Shown one piece after another: positions 28,654 to 37,156 of a stretch of DNA of 41,361 bases. Position numbers and translations under genes: made by a program. The notes under the pieces are model-generated. The model made no database searches and was not told where the DNA came from. It was given only the letters and a program-made list of their open reading frames with translations. The number at the start of each line of letters is the position of its first letter. Within the stretch, counting starts at the first letter, position 1. The DNA lies in the IMG/VR virus record IMGVR_UViG_3300046804_000979, positions 1 through 41,361 of that record, one strand, 5' to 3'. Source of the stretch: a virus.

Positions 28654-29044
28654 GCGTCAAATGATGGAAGTCATCCCTGCGTTCTTGCGAGATAAGCGGC
28701 GTGGCATTTCGGTGGCCTTGTTTGCCGAGCTATGCGGTCTTAATCCATTGCATCTCAGAGATGTGTTTCTGAATGGCAAATACCCGCTGACAGAACTTGT
28801 ACAGACCCGTGTTAACCGTGCTTATGAGCAATGGGTGCGTGGTGATGTTGCCATCATGATGAAGTCAGGTAAGAAGTATCTTGAGTTCAGAAAGCAACCC
28901 AAGCCACAGATGGTAAAGCGTCGTCTGATTACTTACGATGGCAGCGGCTTTAAGTTAGACCTTGGCATACGACCCAAGTCACAAGACTATCAACGGCCTA
29001 ATCTTGATCAACAACTAAGGAGAACTCATGGCAGTCGTTCATGA
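28634..29044 (+). CDS. Conserved phage protein between terminase and portal (136 aa)
   Basis: The frame from TTG at 28634 begins MALALSKRQMMEVIPAFLRD; a TTG at 28640 with AAAGG 9 bases upstream, or the ATG at 28661 after the terminase stop, are alternatives. 'RRGISVALFAELCGLNPLHLRDVFLNGKYPLTELVQTRVNRAYEQW' looks like a helix-turn-helix domain and 'FKLDLGIRPK' ends the conserved part. Such a protein is common between terminase and portal in podovirus-like genomes; DNA binding is plausible. The last 17 bases overlap the next gene. Confidence 0.6.
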   Translation: MALALSKRQMMEVIPAFLRDKRRGISVALFAELCGLNPLHLRDVFLNGKYPLTELVQTRVNRAYEQWVRGDVAIMMKSGKKYLEFRKQPKPQMVKRRLITYDGSGFKLDLGIRPKSQDYQRPNLDQQLRRTHGSRS

Positions 29045-29465
29045 CTATAAGTGCCCTGCACACGGTTTTTTTGAAAGCAGAGAGCCTGTATGTCCACATG
29101 GTTGCACCGCAGACATACAGATGGTTTTCTTGCAAGCTGTCGGTATGAAGTCAGATTCCACCAAACATGCTGACACCACACTGCGTGAATTAGCCAAGGA
29201 TTACGGCATGAGTGACATTAAGTCTTCGCGTGAAGGTGATCATCAACAACATGCACTGCTAGGCAATAAACAGGCTGGCAACCCACAGAATCCCTTTGCC
29301 GTGCAGTGGGGTAATCCTAAGCAATTAGGCAACTACAATCTGAATTCAATCCATGGTGAAACCGTTGGGGGCTTGTCTGCGGTGAAAGAAAGTGGTATAG
29401 CATTGCGCAAACCAACGCCATCGGTGGTCATTCGTGATCATGAGAACTTAAAGTTACCTACATGA
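29028..29465 (+). CDS. Small zinc-finger protein upstream of portal (145 aa)
   Basis: ATG with AAGGAG. 'YKCPAHGFFESREPVCPHGC' (8-27) contains Cys9, Cys22 and Cys26 with histidines at 12 and 24, a possible Cys/His metal site; then 'KSDSTKHADTTLRELAKDYGMSDIKSSREGD'. This resembles a short zinc protein that precedes the portal in aquatic podovirus-like genomes. Function unknown. It shares ATGA with the portal gene. Confidence 0.6.
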   Translation: MAVVHDYKCPAHGFFESREPVCPHGCTADIQMVFLQAVGMKSDSTKHADTTLRELAKDYGMSDIKSSREGDHQQHALLGNKQAGNPQNPFAVQWGNPKQLGNYNLNSIHGETVGGLSAVKESGIALRKPTPSVVIRDHENLKLPT

Positions 29466-31090
29466 GAATTCCTGACGATCCCATACAGCGCGAGTATTTC
29501 TACAGTGATTTGGTAGATAAATGCTCTGTCAGCATTCAGGAGCGCACAGGCACCTATGACTCCCTGCGTTCGTATTATCTGTTTGGTGCTGGCCTTGATG
29601 CACCGCCAGCCTACTACAACAAGATTTATCCGCACATTGACCAACTCTCCTCGTTTCTCTATTCCGCAGAAACGACACGCTTTACGATTGCACTCGGTGC
29701 TTCGGTCAATGCACATGAACAAACCAAGATTCCATCGCTTACGGGCGCATTAAATGACGATTGGCTCAATAGCAATGCTGATCAAGTCTTTGCCCAAGCG
29801 CTGAACTGGGCGCTTTGCTACAACTCAACCTTCATCAAACTCATTCAGAAGAATGGCCTGCACCCGTACATGGTAGACCCGCGGTGTATTGGGGTGTATC
29901 GGGAAGATACCCCGCATACAGACCGTCAGGAAGCCTTGGTACAGATCTATTACATCACCCGCTCTGAGTTATACGCCAGGTTGTATTCGCATCCGCAACG
30001 TGAGGCGCTGCTGGCTCGCTTGCAAATGGGTGCCAGTCAAGAAAACCAAGTACCTGATGGCATTCAGCGTTTGATACTGTCAGCCACTGATCCAACCATG
30101 TACGGCAATGTGAACCTCAATATTGCTGGTATGCAGCAATACAAGGCTCGTGTTGCTGAAGATACGATCAAGATGACTGAGTTATGGGTATGGAATGACA
30201 ATACTGATGACTATCAGTGCGTCACCATTGCAGACCCAAACGTCATCATCTATGACAGGCCTGGTGAAAGCATGTTCTTAAAGGGTGAATTGCCCTTTAT
30301 TCAACTCTGTCCCACCCCGCAGTACGACTACTACTGGGGAATCTCTGAAGTAGCAAGACTGGTTTTCTTGCAAGACATGCGCAATAAACGCATGTCAGAG
30401 ATTCTTGACCTCTTATCCAAGCAAGTCTCACCGCCTACAGCGCTGATTGGCTTTACAGGCTTGCTTGATGAGAAGAACTTTGCACTTAACCGGGTGGGTG
30501 GCTTGCTTTCTACTGACATGCCGAATGCCAAAGTTGAGCAAATGGCACCGTCCATCCCCAATGATCTCTTTAGAGAGATTGGCGAGATTGATCAAATGTT
30601 TGAAGAAGCCTCTGGCATTGTCAATGTGCTGCAAGGCAGGGGTGAATCAGGGGTGAGAAGTGCCGGTCATGCGTCTCAATTGGCACGTTTAGGGTCTTCC
30701 AGGGCTAAAAAACGTGCATTAATCATTGAAGATGCCTTAGAAAAGATGGCAACGCTGTATTTGAAAGCCATGCAAGCCTATTCTGACCGCATTTACACGG
30801 ATGATCAGGGTGATAAATTCATTGCTAACCAGTTCACCAAGGATTTTGTGGTGAAAGTGGATGCACATTCCAACTCACCGATCTTTACAGAAGACCTGCG
30901 AAGCCTTGCATTCCAGCTTGCAGACCGTGGTGCGATCACTAAAGAGCGTTTGATTGACATTTTGGAGCCTCCGATGAAGCAATTGCTCAAAGAAGACCTC
31001 CGAAAGATGGAACAAGCGCAGCAAGCAGCACAAGAGATGCAAAAACAACAGCAGCCAACCCCTGAAGGCGCTGCTCCTCCTTCTATGTAG
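29462..31090 (+). CDS. Portal protein
   Basis: A 542-aa protein placed directly after terminase and before capsid genes. The N-terminus (LRSYYLFGAGLDAPPAYYNKIYPHIDQL), the middle 'WGISEVARLVFLQDMRNKRMSEILDLLSKQVSPPTALIG' (helices of the stem and clip) and the C-terminal 'RGESGVRSAGHASQLARLGSSRAKKRALIIEDALEKMATLYLKAM' are portal-like; the tail is Gln/Pro-rich. It forms the dodecameric ring through which DNA enters and leaves. Portal assignment rests on order and composition. ATGA overlap with the upstream gene. Confidence 0.85.
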   Translation: MRIPDDPIQREYFYSDLVDKCSVSIQERTGTYDSLRSYYLFGAGLDAPPAYYNKIYPHIDQLSSFLYSAETTRFTIALGASVNAHEQTKIPSLTGALNDDWLNSNADQVFAQALNWALCYNSTFIKLIQKNGLHPYMVDPRCIGVYREDTPHTDRQEALVQIYYITRSELYARLYSHPQREALLARLQMGASQENQVPDGIQRLILSATDPTMYGNVNLNIAGMQQYKARVAEDTIKMTELWVWNDNTDDYQCVTIADPNVIIYDRPGESMFLKGELPFIQLCPTPQYDYYWGISEVARLVFLQDMRNKRMSEILDLLSKQVSPPTALIGFTGLLDEKNFALNRVGGLLSTDMPNAKVEQMAPSIPNDLFREIGEIDQMFEEASGIVNVLQGRGESGVRSAGHASQLARLGSSRAKKRALIIEDALEKMATLYLKAMQAYSDRIYTDDQGDKFIANQFTKDFVVKVDAHSNSPIFTEDLRSLAFQLADRGAITKERLIDILEPPMKQLLKEDLRKMEQAQQAAQEMQKQQQPTPEGAAPPSM

Positions 31091-31098
31091 AGGTTTTT

Positions 31099-31299
31099 AT
31101 GCTGACAAACGGTAATTCCAACATGAACGGCGGTTCTGGAGGTTCAAGCGGTGGTACTGACCGTTATTCCTTCAAAAGTGACCAGCCAAGAACCGGTAAA
31201 TCCGAGTTAAAACAGATTTATCGCACTCCGCAACTCAATTACGGTCGTGCAACGATGAATCGCACGGGTTATCAACGCGCAGGAGGTCGTTTTTCATGA
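31099..31299 (+). CDS. Small basic Gly/Ser-rich protein (66 aa)
   Basis: AGAGG lies 5 bases before the ATG. MLTNGNSNMNGGSGGSSGGT then DRYSFKSDQPRTGKSELKQIYRTPQLN, basic end. No fold recognised; possibly an unstructured capsid-associated peptide. It shares ATGA with a tiny downstream frame. Confidence 0.55.
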   Translation: MLTNGNSNMNGGSGGSSGGTDRYSFKSDQPRTGKSELKQIYRTPQLNYGRATMNRTGYQRAGGRFS

Positions 31300-31343
31300 T
31301 GCAACGCAAAATGTTACGTCGATCACGCCCTTATCGCCGTTGA
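31296..31343 (+). CDS. Very short basic peptide (15 aa)
   Basis: Fifteen codons, MMQRKMLRRSRPYRR, starting in an ATGA overlap with AGGAGG about 9 bases upstream. Highly arginine-rich. The strong ribosome site in such a dense region supports translation, but it may be chance. Confidence 0.4.
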   Translation: MMQRKMLRRSRPYRR

Positions 31344-31347
31344 TCGC

Positions 31348-31376
31348 TTGACAGACGGTCGGTAAGTGGTTACAAA
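31348..31376 (+). promoter_or_regulatory. Sigma70-like promoter before scaffold/capsid genes
   Basis: A perfect TTGACA at 31348-31353, a 17-base spacer and TACAAA at 31371-31376, 22 bases before the ATG of the acidic 159-aa gene. This would give extra transcription of the scaffold and capsid genes, which need higher levels than the portal. Confidence 0.55.
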
Positions 31377-31397
31377 CCGCCCTGAAAGGACATAAAT

Positions 31398-31877
31398 ATG
31401 GGTGTTAGTGCAGAAGATTTGATGAAACTCATCCGAGGCGGTGCCAAAGGTGATGGAAAAGCCTCGATGGAGATCGAAGTCGAGGAAGAAGGCACTGAAG
31501 GCGAAGAAGGCATGGAAAAAAAGCCTGCTTTGTCAGGCGCAGCATCCCCGCCAATGTCATCCCCCATGTCCACGCCTGAACCAAAGAAGGGCGAAGAAAT
31601 GCAAGGCCGTATTGATGTGCAACTCGGTATGGGTATGCTCATGGGTGCGATGCAAAAGTTTCCTGATGGTTCGCCAGAGCAAAAGGCGATTAAAGATGCC
31701 ATTGGCAAGATTGGTTCTGCATTTGGCGAGATGGATTACAAAGCCAAGGAACTGGTACCTTCTGAAATCATGCAAATGATTCAAACCCTGCCTCAGGCTG
31801 GTGGCGCATCGGCTGAGATGCGAGCAATGGCTGCGGCACCAACCCCTGGGACTCAAAACCCACCCTTACCTATCTAG
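31398..31877 (+). CDS. Acidic, disordered head-region protein (159 aa)
   Basis: MGVSAEDLMKLIRGGAKGDG, then an acidic EIEVEEEGTEGEEGMEKK stretch, a Pro/Ser-rich spacer, and a helical second half (IDVQLGMGMLMGAMQKFPDGSPEQKAIKDAIGKIGSAFGEMDYKAK). By position between portal and capsid it may help assembly (scaffold- or protease-like), but no motif confirms it. A good promoter sits just upstream. Confidence 0.55.
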   Translation: MGVSAEDLMKLIRGGAKGDGKASMEIEVEEEGTEGEEGMEKKPALSGAASPPMSSPMSTPEPKKGEEMQGRIDVQLGMGMLMGAMQKFPDGSPEQKAIKDAIGKIGSAFGEMDYKAKELVPSEIMQMIQTLPQAGGASAEMRAMAAAPTPGTQNPPLPI

Positions 31878-31886
31878 GAGATAGCG

Positions 31887-32066
31887 ATGGAGCTTTTTAA
31901 ACCTAAAGCTGGCACCATCCGTCGTCCGACGGACAACCAGCAAAAGAATGGTCAGATTTACAACCCACCCCGGTATGAGCCGTTTGGTGGTCTGAGTGGA
32001 GCGAACAAGGTTACTAAAAACCAGATGACGCTTTCCAAACCCGGTGACACCAAGCGTGTCATTTAA
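31887..32066 (+). CDS. Small head-region protein (59 aa)
   Basis: TAGGAG precedes the ATG. MELFKPKAGTIRRPTDNQQK then NGQIYNPPRYEPFGGLSGANKV; polar, proline-rich, basic end. No family recognised. It lies between the acidic and scaffold-like genes and is likely co-transcribed with them. Confidence 0.6.
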   Translation: MELFKPKAGTIRRPTDNQQKNGQIYNPPRYEPFGGLSGANKVTKNQMTLSKPGDTKRVI

Positions 32067-32069
32067 CTA

Positions 32070-32096
32070 ATTGTTTTAAACGGCTGAAAAAACAAT
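32070..32096 (+). promoter_or_regulatory. Hairpin covering the scaffold start codon
   Basis: ATTGTTTT (32070-32077) pairs with AAAACAAT (32089-32096), eight pairs over an 11-base loop; the start ATG at 32095 lies in the right arm. No Shine-Dalgarno sequence is visible before this gene, so opening of the hairpin may control translation. Confidence 0.5.
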
Positions 32097-32637
32097 GTCG
32101 CTAGAAAACCTTACCCCTGACGCACGAGATGAACTTGCTGCCTTGGCGAAAGCCTTGGCTGAAAATCCAAAGACCCGAAAGGAGTTTTTGCGATTGACCA
32201 AGCAAGCACATCCCGACCTTCCTGTTCCTGAACTTGAGATTGAAGATCGAACCAATCATGCCATTAGCGAGCAGCAAAATCGCATTGCACAATTGGAAGC
32301 GAAATTGAAAGAGAAGGACGCTCGCACTGAGTTAGAAAGACGTAGAAATACGTTGAAGGAGAAACGTCTTGCCGAATCAGATGATGATGTCAAAGCAATT
32401 GAGAAGTTAATGATTGAAAAAGGCATCAGCAATCATGAGTCGGCTGCTGAGTATTACAACTGGATGCGCCAGGCTGATAAGCCTACGCCAGCATTCAGTA
32501 ATTCGCCAATTACCTCAAAGGTCAATGACTTTCAGAAGTATTTGAAGAATCCAGCAGCGGCAGCAAGGGAAGCAGCGGCGAGCGCACTCAACGAGCTAAG
32601 ACAGGGAAACCAGTCTCGCCCGATTGGACTTCGTTAA
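32095..32637 (+). CDS. Scaffolding-like protein (180 aa)
   Basis: MSLENLTPDARDELAALAKA, then a long charged coiled-coil (ISEQQNRIAQLEAKLKEKDARTELERRRNTLKEKRLAE, about 57-95) and an alanine-rich helical end (NPAAAAREAAASALNELRQG). Length, charge, coiled-coil and position directly upstream of the major capsid gene fit a scaffolding protein that shapes the prohead and is lost on maturation. No sequence family recognised. It may start with a hairpin (see adjacent feature). Confidence 0.65.
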   Translation: MSLENLTPDARDELAALAKALAENPKTRKEFLRLTKQAHPDLPVPELEIEDRTNHAISEQQNRIAQLEAKLKEKDARTELERRRNTLKEKRLAESDDDVKAIEKLMIEKGISNHESAAEYYNWMRQADKPTPAFSNSPITSKVNDFQKYLKNPAAAAREAAASALNELRQGNQSRPIGLR

Positions 32638-32666
32638 TTAGGTCTGTTTCTTAAAAGGAACCTATC

Positions 32667-33668
32667 ATGCCTATTGGTGGCGGTATTATCCCAACAGCAG
32701 GCACCAGTCAGTACAATGAACTGACCTACGTTACCCGTAGGGCTTTCATTCCGAAACTGGTTGTCCAGCTTTATAACTCAACTCCCCTGCTTGCTGCATT
32801 GCTTGCAAACTCGCAGACTGCCTCTGGCGGTGTGTCGTCTGTAACGGTTCCAGTACAGGGTTCTCAGTTTGTCAACGCGCAGTGGTCAGACTACAGCGGT
32901 TCGTTTGCACAGCCTAGCGTACAGCAAGGTGCTTACAACGCTGAGTTCAACCTTAAACTGATGATCGCACCCGTGCCGTTCCTCGGTATGGAAGGTGCAG
33001 TTCAGCAAGACTATGCTGTGATCCCCTTGATTGAGGCTCGCATGAACGATGCGACCAACGTCATGATGGATGCCATGGCAACAGCGCTTTACAACAACAC
33101 CAGCAATGCACAGCAATTCACTGGATTGCCCATTGCAGTTGATTCGGCAGGCACCTATGGTGGCTTGAACCGCTCAACTTATGCTTGGTGGGGTTCTAAA
33201 GAGTACGCCGCAGGTAGCGTTAACCCAACCCGTCAAAACATCCTCCAGTACATCTCTGGAACGGTGAAAAACGGTGCTGAGGTGCCTTCCTTTGGTGTTT
33301 GCGGCTTTGGCACTTGGACACTGTTGGCGCAAGACTTTGTAGGCCAAGAAACCTACATGATCACCCCTGGCAGCAACTTTGCAAGCGGTGAAGAAGGCCC
33401 AACGTCTGGTTTCCGTGCGCTCATGGTTGCAGGTGTGCCCATTTACCCTGATCCCTATTGCCCAGAAGGCACGTTGTACTTGCTGAACTCGAACTACCTC
33501 AGCATGTACATCCACGATCAGGCTGAGTTTGCGTTCACTGGCTTTGAGTCCACGCTGCCTAACTGGCAGATTGGTTATGTTGGCGCAGTGTTAACCATTG
33601 CAGAAATGGTGAGCACCAAGCCTAAGAGCATGACCAAAGTGACCGGCCTTAACTCACTCACGCTGTAA
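32667..33668 (+). CDS. Major capsid protein, HK97-like
   Basis: AAGGAA precedes the ATG. The 333-aa protein begins MPIGGGIIPTAGTSQYNELTY, with 'RRAFIPKLVVQLYNSTPLLAALL' (N-arm region), 'SVTVPVQGSQFVNAQWSDYSG', a helical 'EARMNDATNVMMDAMATALY' (about 123-143), and 'PTSGFRALMVAGVPIYPDPYCPEGTLYLLNSNYL' (beta-rich P- and A-domain). Size and order fit an HK97-fold shell protein. It follows the scaffold-like gene and precedes small decoration-like genes. The exact family was not established. Confidence 0.8.
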   Translation: MPIGGGIIPTAGTSQYNELTYVTRRAFIPKLVVQLYNSTPLLAALLANSQTASGGVSSVTVPVQGSQFVNAQWSDYSGSFAQPSVQQGAYNAEFNLKLMIAPVPFLGMEGAVQQDYAVIPLIEARMNDATNVMMDAMATALYNNTSNAQQFTGLPIAVDSAGTYGGLNRSTYAWWGSKEYAAGSVNPTRQNILQYISGTVKNGAEVPSFGVCGFGTWTLLAQDFVGQETYMITPGSNFASGEEGPTSGFRALMVAGVPIYPDPYCPEGTLYLLNSNYLSMYIHDQAEFAFTGFESTLPNWQIGYVGAVLTIAEMVSTKPKSMTKVTGLNSLTL

Positions 33669-33678
33669 GGAGTTAATC

Positions 33679-34002
33679 ATGGCATTGGCACTTAATAAAA
33701 TCATCGTTAGTGGCTTAAGCAGCGATGCTGACGGCGCTTATTTTGACTATGGTACTCAGGCAGTTACAGCCGGTACCGATGTCACGATCCCAGCAGGTCT
33801 GTATTTGCTCTATCCAGTGGCAAACCTATCGGTGCAAGCCTATAACGGCACATCGTGGGCAACACTGATTGCAGCCAATACAGGAGCAACCATCGTTTCT
33901 GATGGTCAGAACCTGAAATGGGTAAGCGCATCAGGCACCGTAACCGCGCTGTACCTCACGGTTAACGGCGGTCAGGCTGCTTCTGGCACCTATAACTCGT
34001 AA
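33679..34002 (+). CDS. Beta-rich small virion protein (107 aa)
   Basis: MALALNKIIVSGLSSDADGA, continuing 'YGTQAVTAGTDVTIPAGLYLLYPVANLSVQAYNGTSW'. Ala/Thr/Val strands without motifs. Directly after the capsid gene, a decoration or cement role is likely by position. Confidence 0.55.
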   Translation: MALALNKIIVSGLSSDADGAYFDYGTQAVTAGTDVTIPAGLYLLYPVANLSVQAYNGTSWATLIAANTGATIVSDGQNLKWVSASGTVTALYLTVNGGQAASGTYNS

Positions 34003-34014
34003 TTGGAGTAAAGC

Positions 34015-34434
34015 ATGGATGCAAACAAAGTCGGTAGTCTATTGCCGCAGCAGTTTGGAGGCATCCTGCTTGGGAAATTGATCGGTGCGAATATGAATTC
34101 GACTGCCGATCAGCAGATCACCATCTTTAGCAATCCGTCTAAGTTCATTCTGCGACGGATTGTGGTGACCAATGCTTCAATCTCACTGACCACGGCTGCT
34201 GGCGGCGTTTATACCGCTGCGAGCAAAGGTGGTACAGCAGTTGTTGCAGCGGCCCAGGCTTACTCCTCACTGACAACGTCAGCGCTTTTCCTTGACCTAA
34301 CACTAAGTACGACAAGCAGTGCGAGTACAACAGTGAAGTCAAGCATTCCCAACTTATACTTATCGCTCACCACCGCTCAAGGTGCAGCAGCAACAGCGGA
34401 TGTATACGTTTACGGGGACATTTTAGAAGCATGA
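34015..34434 (+). CDS. Small virion protein (139 aa)
   Basis: MDANKVGSLLPQQFGGILLG, then 'QQITIFSNPSKFILRRIVVTNASISLTTAAGGVYTA' and a Thr/Ser/Ala-rich beta tail. The strand 'FSNPSKFILRRIVVTNAS' parallels that of the protein at 2757-3131. Probably a head decoration or connector protein. Overlaps the next gene by 4 bases. Confidence 0.55.
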   Translation: MDANKVGSLLPQQFGGILLGKLIGANMNSTADQQITIFSNPSKFILRRIVVTNASISLTTAAGGVYTAASKGGTAVVAAAQAYSSLTTSALFLDLTLSTTSSASTTVKSSIPNLYLSLTTAQGAAATADVYVYGDILEA

Positions 34435-34772
34435 TCTTTGTGACAAACAAAGGTTCTCAGCCACTGGTTGCCAAGTATGTCGATCAGTGGTTTGAGTTTC
34501 CTCCGAACAAAAGCGTTCCTATCGAACCTCATGTTGCGCGACATATTTTCGGGTATGGCGACGACAATAAATATCAATACCTAGTGCGTTTAGGTTGGAT
34601 GAAAATGTCAACCGACCGTGACAAAGCGATGGCTCGGCTTGCCGAGTTCACCTTCACAGACGCACCAGTAAAAGACCAGCAATCAGCCGTGTTGGTGGAA
34701 CGAGTAGCCCCTCCCGCTCCACGAGGGCGAGCAGGGGTCAAAGTCCAGCCCCAGACAAGCGATGAGGCATAA
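34431..34772 (+). CDS. Conserved head-region protein, head-completion-like (113 aa)
   Basis: MIFVTNKGSQPLVAKYVDQW, then 'FEFPPNKSVPIEPHVARHIFGYGDDNKYQYLVRLGWM'. The 'FEFPPNK.V.I....ARHIFGYGDDNK..YL.RLGW' core is a family I recall from aquatic phage genomes, coded between capsid and adaptor. It has no catalytic residues. By position it may be a head-completion or connector accessory. Confidence 0.65.
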   Translation: MIFVTNKGSQPLVAKYVDQWFEFPPNKSVPIEPHVARHIFGYGDDNKYQYLVRLGWMKMSTDRDKAMARLAEFTFTDAPVKDQQSAVLVERVAPPAPRGRAGVKVQPQTSDEA

Positions 34773-35414
34773 ATGGCAACCTACTCAGGGTATATCGCAG
34801 AAGTTAGACGACTTTTGCATGACGCTGCTGGCAACTTCTGGACTGACACCGAGCTAACCGATTACATCAACGGTGCTCGGCATCGTGTCGTCCGTGACAC
34901 GGGTTGCTTGCGCAATATCCTGACAGGTGCAACCACCACCTCGGTTGAAACCCTTAATATCTCAACACTGACACTTCCCTCATGGGCAGAGCAGATTCTT
35001 GACATCCTCAATATCAATCTGTATTGGGGTAATACACGCATACCTTTGCGCTACATGTCATGGTCGCAGTTCAATGCTGAGTTGCGGTTCTGGCAAAACT
35101 ACACAGGCCGTCCTATAGCGTTTACACGTTACGGCCAGAATGAAATTTACTTTGGCCCAGTGCCTGACCAAGTCTATGTGATTGAGGTCGATACGATTCT
35201 TTTGCCTGTACCGCTGACATCGGACTCGCAAACTGAAGTGATCTTAGAGCCTTACACATCGCCAGTTGCGTTTTATGCAGCTTACAAGGCAAAGTACAAA
35301 GAACAGTCCTACGGTGAAGCAGAAATATTTAATGCCGAGTACAAGAAGCAATTGCTGGCAGCGATTAACTCTAGCTTTACCCGTCGTCTACCAACGCCTT
35401 ACTCGATCCAGTAA
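34773..35414 (+). CDS. Phage adaptor protein (SU10/P22 gp4-type), copy 2
   Basis: A 213-aa protein starting MATYSGYIAEVRRLLHDAAG with 'LTDYINGARHRVVRDTGCLRNIL' (helices), a central beta part (RPIAFTRYGQNEIYFGPVPDQVYVIEVDTILLP), and a helical end (VAFYAAYKAKYKEQSYGEAEIFNAEYKKQL). This is the typical adaptor layout. It sits directly before the nozzle-like gene, the canonical position of the adaptor that connects portal and nozzle. At least two other adaptor-type genes are at 2-319 and 682-1344. Confidence 0.75.
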   Translation: MATYSGYIAEVRRLLHDAAGNFWTDTELTDYINGARHRVVRDTGCLRNILTGATTTSVETLNISTLTLPSWAEQILDILNINLYWGNTRIPLRYMSWSQFNAELRFWQNYTGRPIAFTRYGQNEIYFGPVPDQVYVIEVDTILLPVPLTSDSQTEVILEPYTSPVAFYAAYKAKYKEQSYGEAEIFNAEYKKQLLAAINSSFTRRLPTPYSIQ

Positions 35415-35416
35415 TC

Positions 35417-37156
35417 ATGGCCGCCGTTGAGCAAAAGAAGTCCTACCACGTAACCAAGGATTTCAAAGGGCTTAACACCAAGGCCAATCGTACGGCCATC
35501 CAAGAAAATGAGTTTGCTTGGATAGAGAACGTCATGCCTATCGGGTACTCCAACCTGAAGGTTATTCCTAAAGAAAAGCGTGTTACTTACAGCAGTACCA
35601 GTTTTACATGGGGCGGCACGGTGCATTACATGGCACCAGTCAATATTGGCGGTGTTGCCTATATGCTTGCGTTCTTTACGAATGGAGGTGCGCAGTATGT
35701 CAGCCTGGAAACACCAACCGCACCCGTTACGCTGGCAGCGTCTGGGACATTCAGCGGAACAAGAACTCAAATTAGTCAATGGAAGAATGAGCGGGTACTC
35801 ATCATTGACACAACTTATGGATACGCTACGTTCGACGGGACGAATCTCGTTCGGGTCGGTTCGGTTGCCACCATCGAAGTCACCGCAGGCGGTTCAGGCT
35901 ACTCATCAGCACCGACAGTAACCATTGGCCCACCTAATCAAACAGGTGGCGTTCAAGCAACCGCCGAAGCCACGATCTCTGGTGGGATTGTCACTGCGAT
36001 TACGATTACTGAGCCTGGTACTGGTTACACCTCTGCCCCTGCTATTAGCTTCTCGAGCGGTGCAGCGACTGCAATTGCAACGACTATTAGCCAACCTGGT
36101 ACATCAATCCAGTCATTTTCAGGTCGAGTATGGATTGCTGATGGCAGGACGGTGTATTACACGGCAGCAGACAGTTATAACGACTTTACAAGCATCTCTG
36201 CGGGCAACATTACGCTGGTTGATGCAACGCTTTATGGCGATATCACACAGATTGTTGCGGCTAACAACTTCTTGTATGTGTTTGGTGAGTCGTCCATCAA
36301 CGTCTTTTCAGACGTTCGAGTCAATACGCTTGGTGAGACGCTCTTTACCAACACCAATATCAGCGCTTCGATTGGTACAGAACTCTTTTTAGGCATCTTT
36401 GCCTACTTTAGAAGCATTCTGTTCATCAACCGTTACGGTGTTTACGCGCTTGTTGGTGCAACAACGACCAAGATTAGCGATGCACTTGATGGCATCTTCC
36501 CGAATATTGACTTTAGTTCAACGGTAACGGGTTGCCAGACCCTGATTTACAACATTCTGGTGTCTGCATGGAACGTCAGGTACAACGATAACGGCACCTA
36601 TAGACGTGTGCAGCTCGTATTCTTTGATCGCAAGTGGTTTATTAGCTATCAAGGTAATTTAACGCACATCAATTCATCACCCGTGAATGGTTTGATTAAC
36701 GCTTATGGTGTTGAATCAGGTGGTGCGTTTTACCGATTGTACGAAGATCAGACGGCAAATATTGCCACTGAGGTTGTGACAGCGCTTTGGGACTTAAAAG
36801 ACCCGATTCGAGATAAGCAAGCGCTCAAACTTGGTGTTGAAGCGACGTTTCCTGTCTCTGTGGCAGGTTCATTGAATATTTCGATTGATAGTGAGTCAAG
36901 AGCGTCAACATCAATTGCCCTTGGTAACGCAGTTGCATGGCAGAACAACAGTTTTAACAATATTGCGTGGACAAATAACGCAGGAAGCACGTTGCAGTGG
37001 GTTTCTTCTGGGTATCAACTCACAGAAGGGTATAAGTTACTGAAGTACGATGCTCAGATGTATGGAAAATACCTCGGCATGACGGTAACATCCACGGCAC
37101 CAGCATTTACCTTCAACGGCTTCCAGCTTGAACATGAATTAAGAGCGAGGTTCTGA
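35417..37156 (+). CDS. Tail nozzle / stabilisation-like protein (579 aa)
   Basis: Starts MAAVEQKKSYHVTKDFKGLN, then 'TKANRTAIQENEFAWIENVMPIGYSNLKVIP' and repeated 'TFDGTNLVRVGS', 'RVWIADGRTVYYTA', 'YDAQMYGKYLGMTV' strands, as in podoviral nozzle or P22 gp10-like proteins. Residues about 150-226 are an inserted beta module with the repeated motif GSGYSSAPTVTI and GTGYTSAPAI. Coded right after the adaptor, it would close the portal vertex. TGATG overlap with the fibre gene. Confidence 0.65.
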   Translation: MAAVEQKKSYHVTKDFKGLNTKANRTAIQENEFAWIENVMPIGYSNLKVIPKEKRVTYSSTSFTWGGTVHYMAPVNIGGVAYMLAFFTNGGAQYVSLETPTAPVTLAASGTFSGTRTQISQWKNERVLIIDTTYGYATFDGTNLVRVGSVATIEVTAGGSGYSSAPTVTIGPPNQTGGVQATAEATISGGIVTAITITEPGTGYTSAPAISFSSGAATAIATTISQPGTSIQSFSGRVWIADGRTVYYTAADSYNDFTSISAGNITLVDATLYGDITQIVAANNFLYVFGESSINVFSDVRVNTLGETLFTNTNISASIGTELFLGIFAYFRSILFINRYGVYALVGATTTKISDALDGIFPNIDFSSTVTGCQTLIYNILVSAWNVRYNDNGTYRRVQLVFFDRKWFISYQGNLTHINSSPVNGLINAYGVESGGAFYRLYEDQTANIATEVVTALWDLKDPIRDKQALKLGVEATFPVSVAGSLNISIDSESRASTSIALGNAVAWQNNSFNNIAWTNNAGSTLQWVSSGYQLTEGYKLLKYDAQMYGKYLGMTVTSTAPAFTFNGFQLEHELRARF

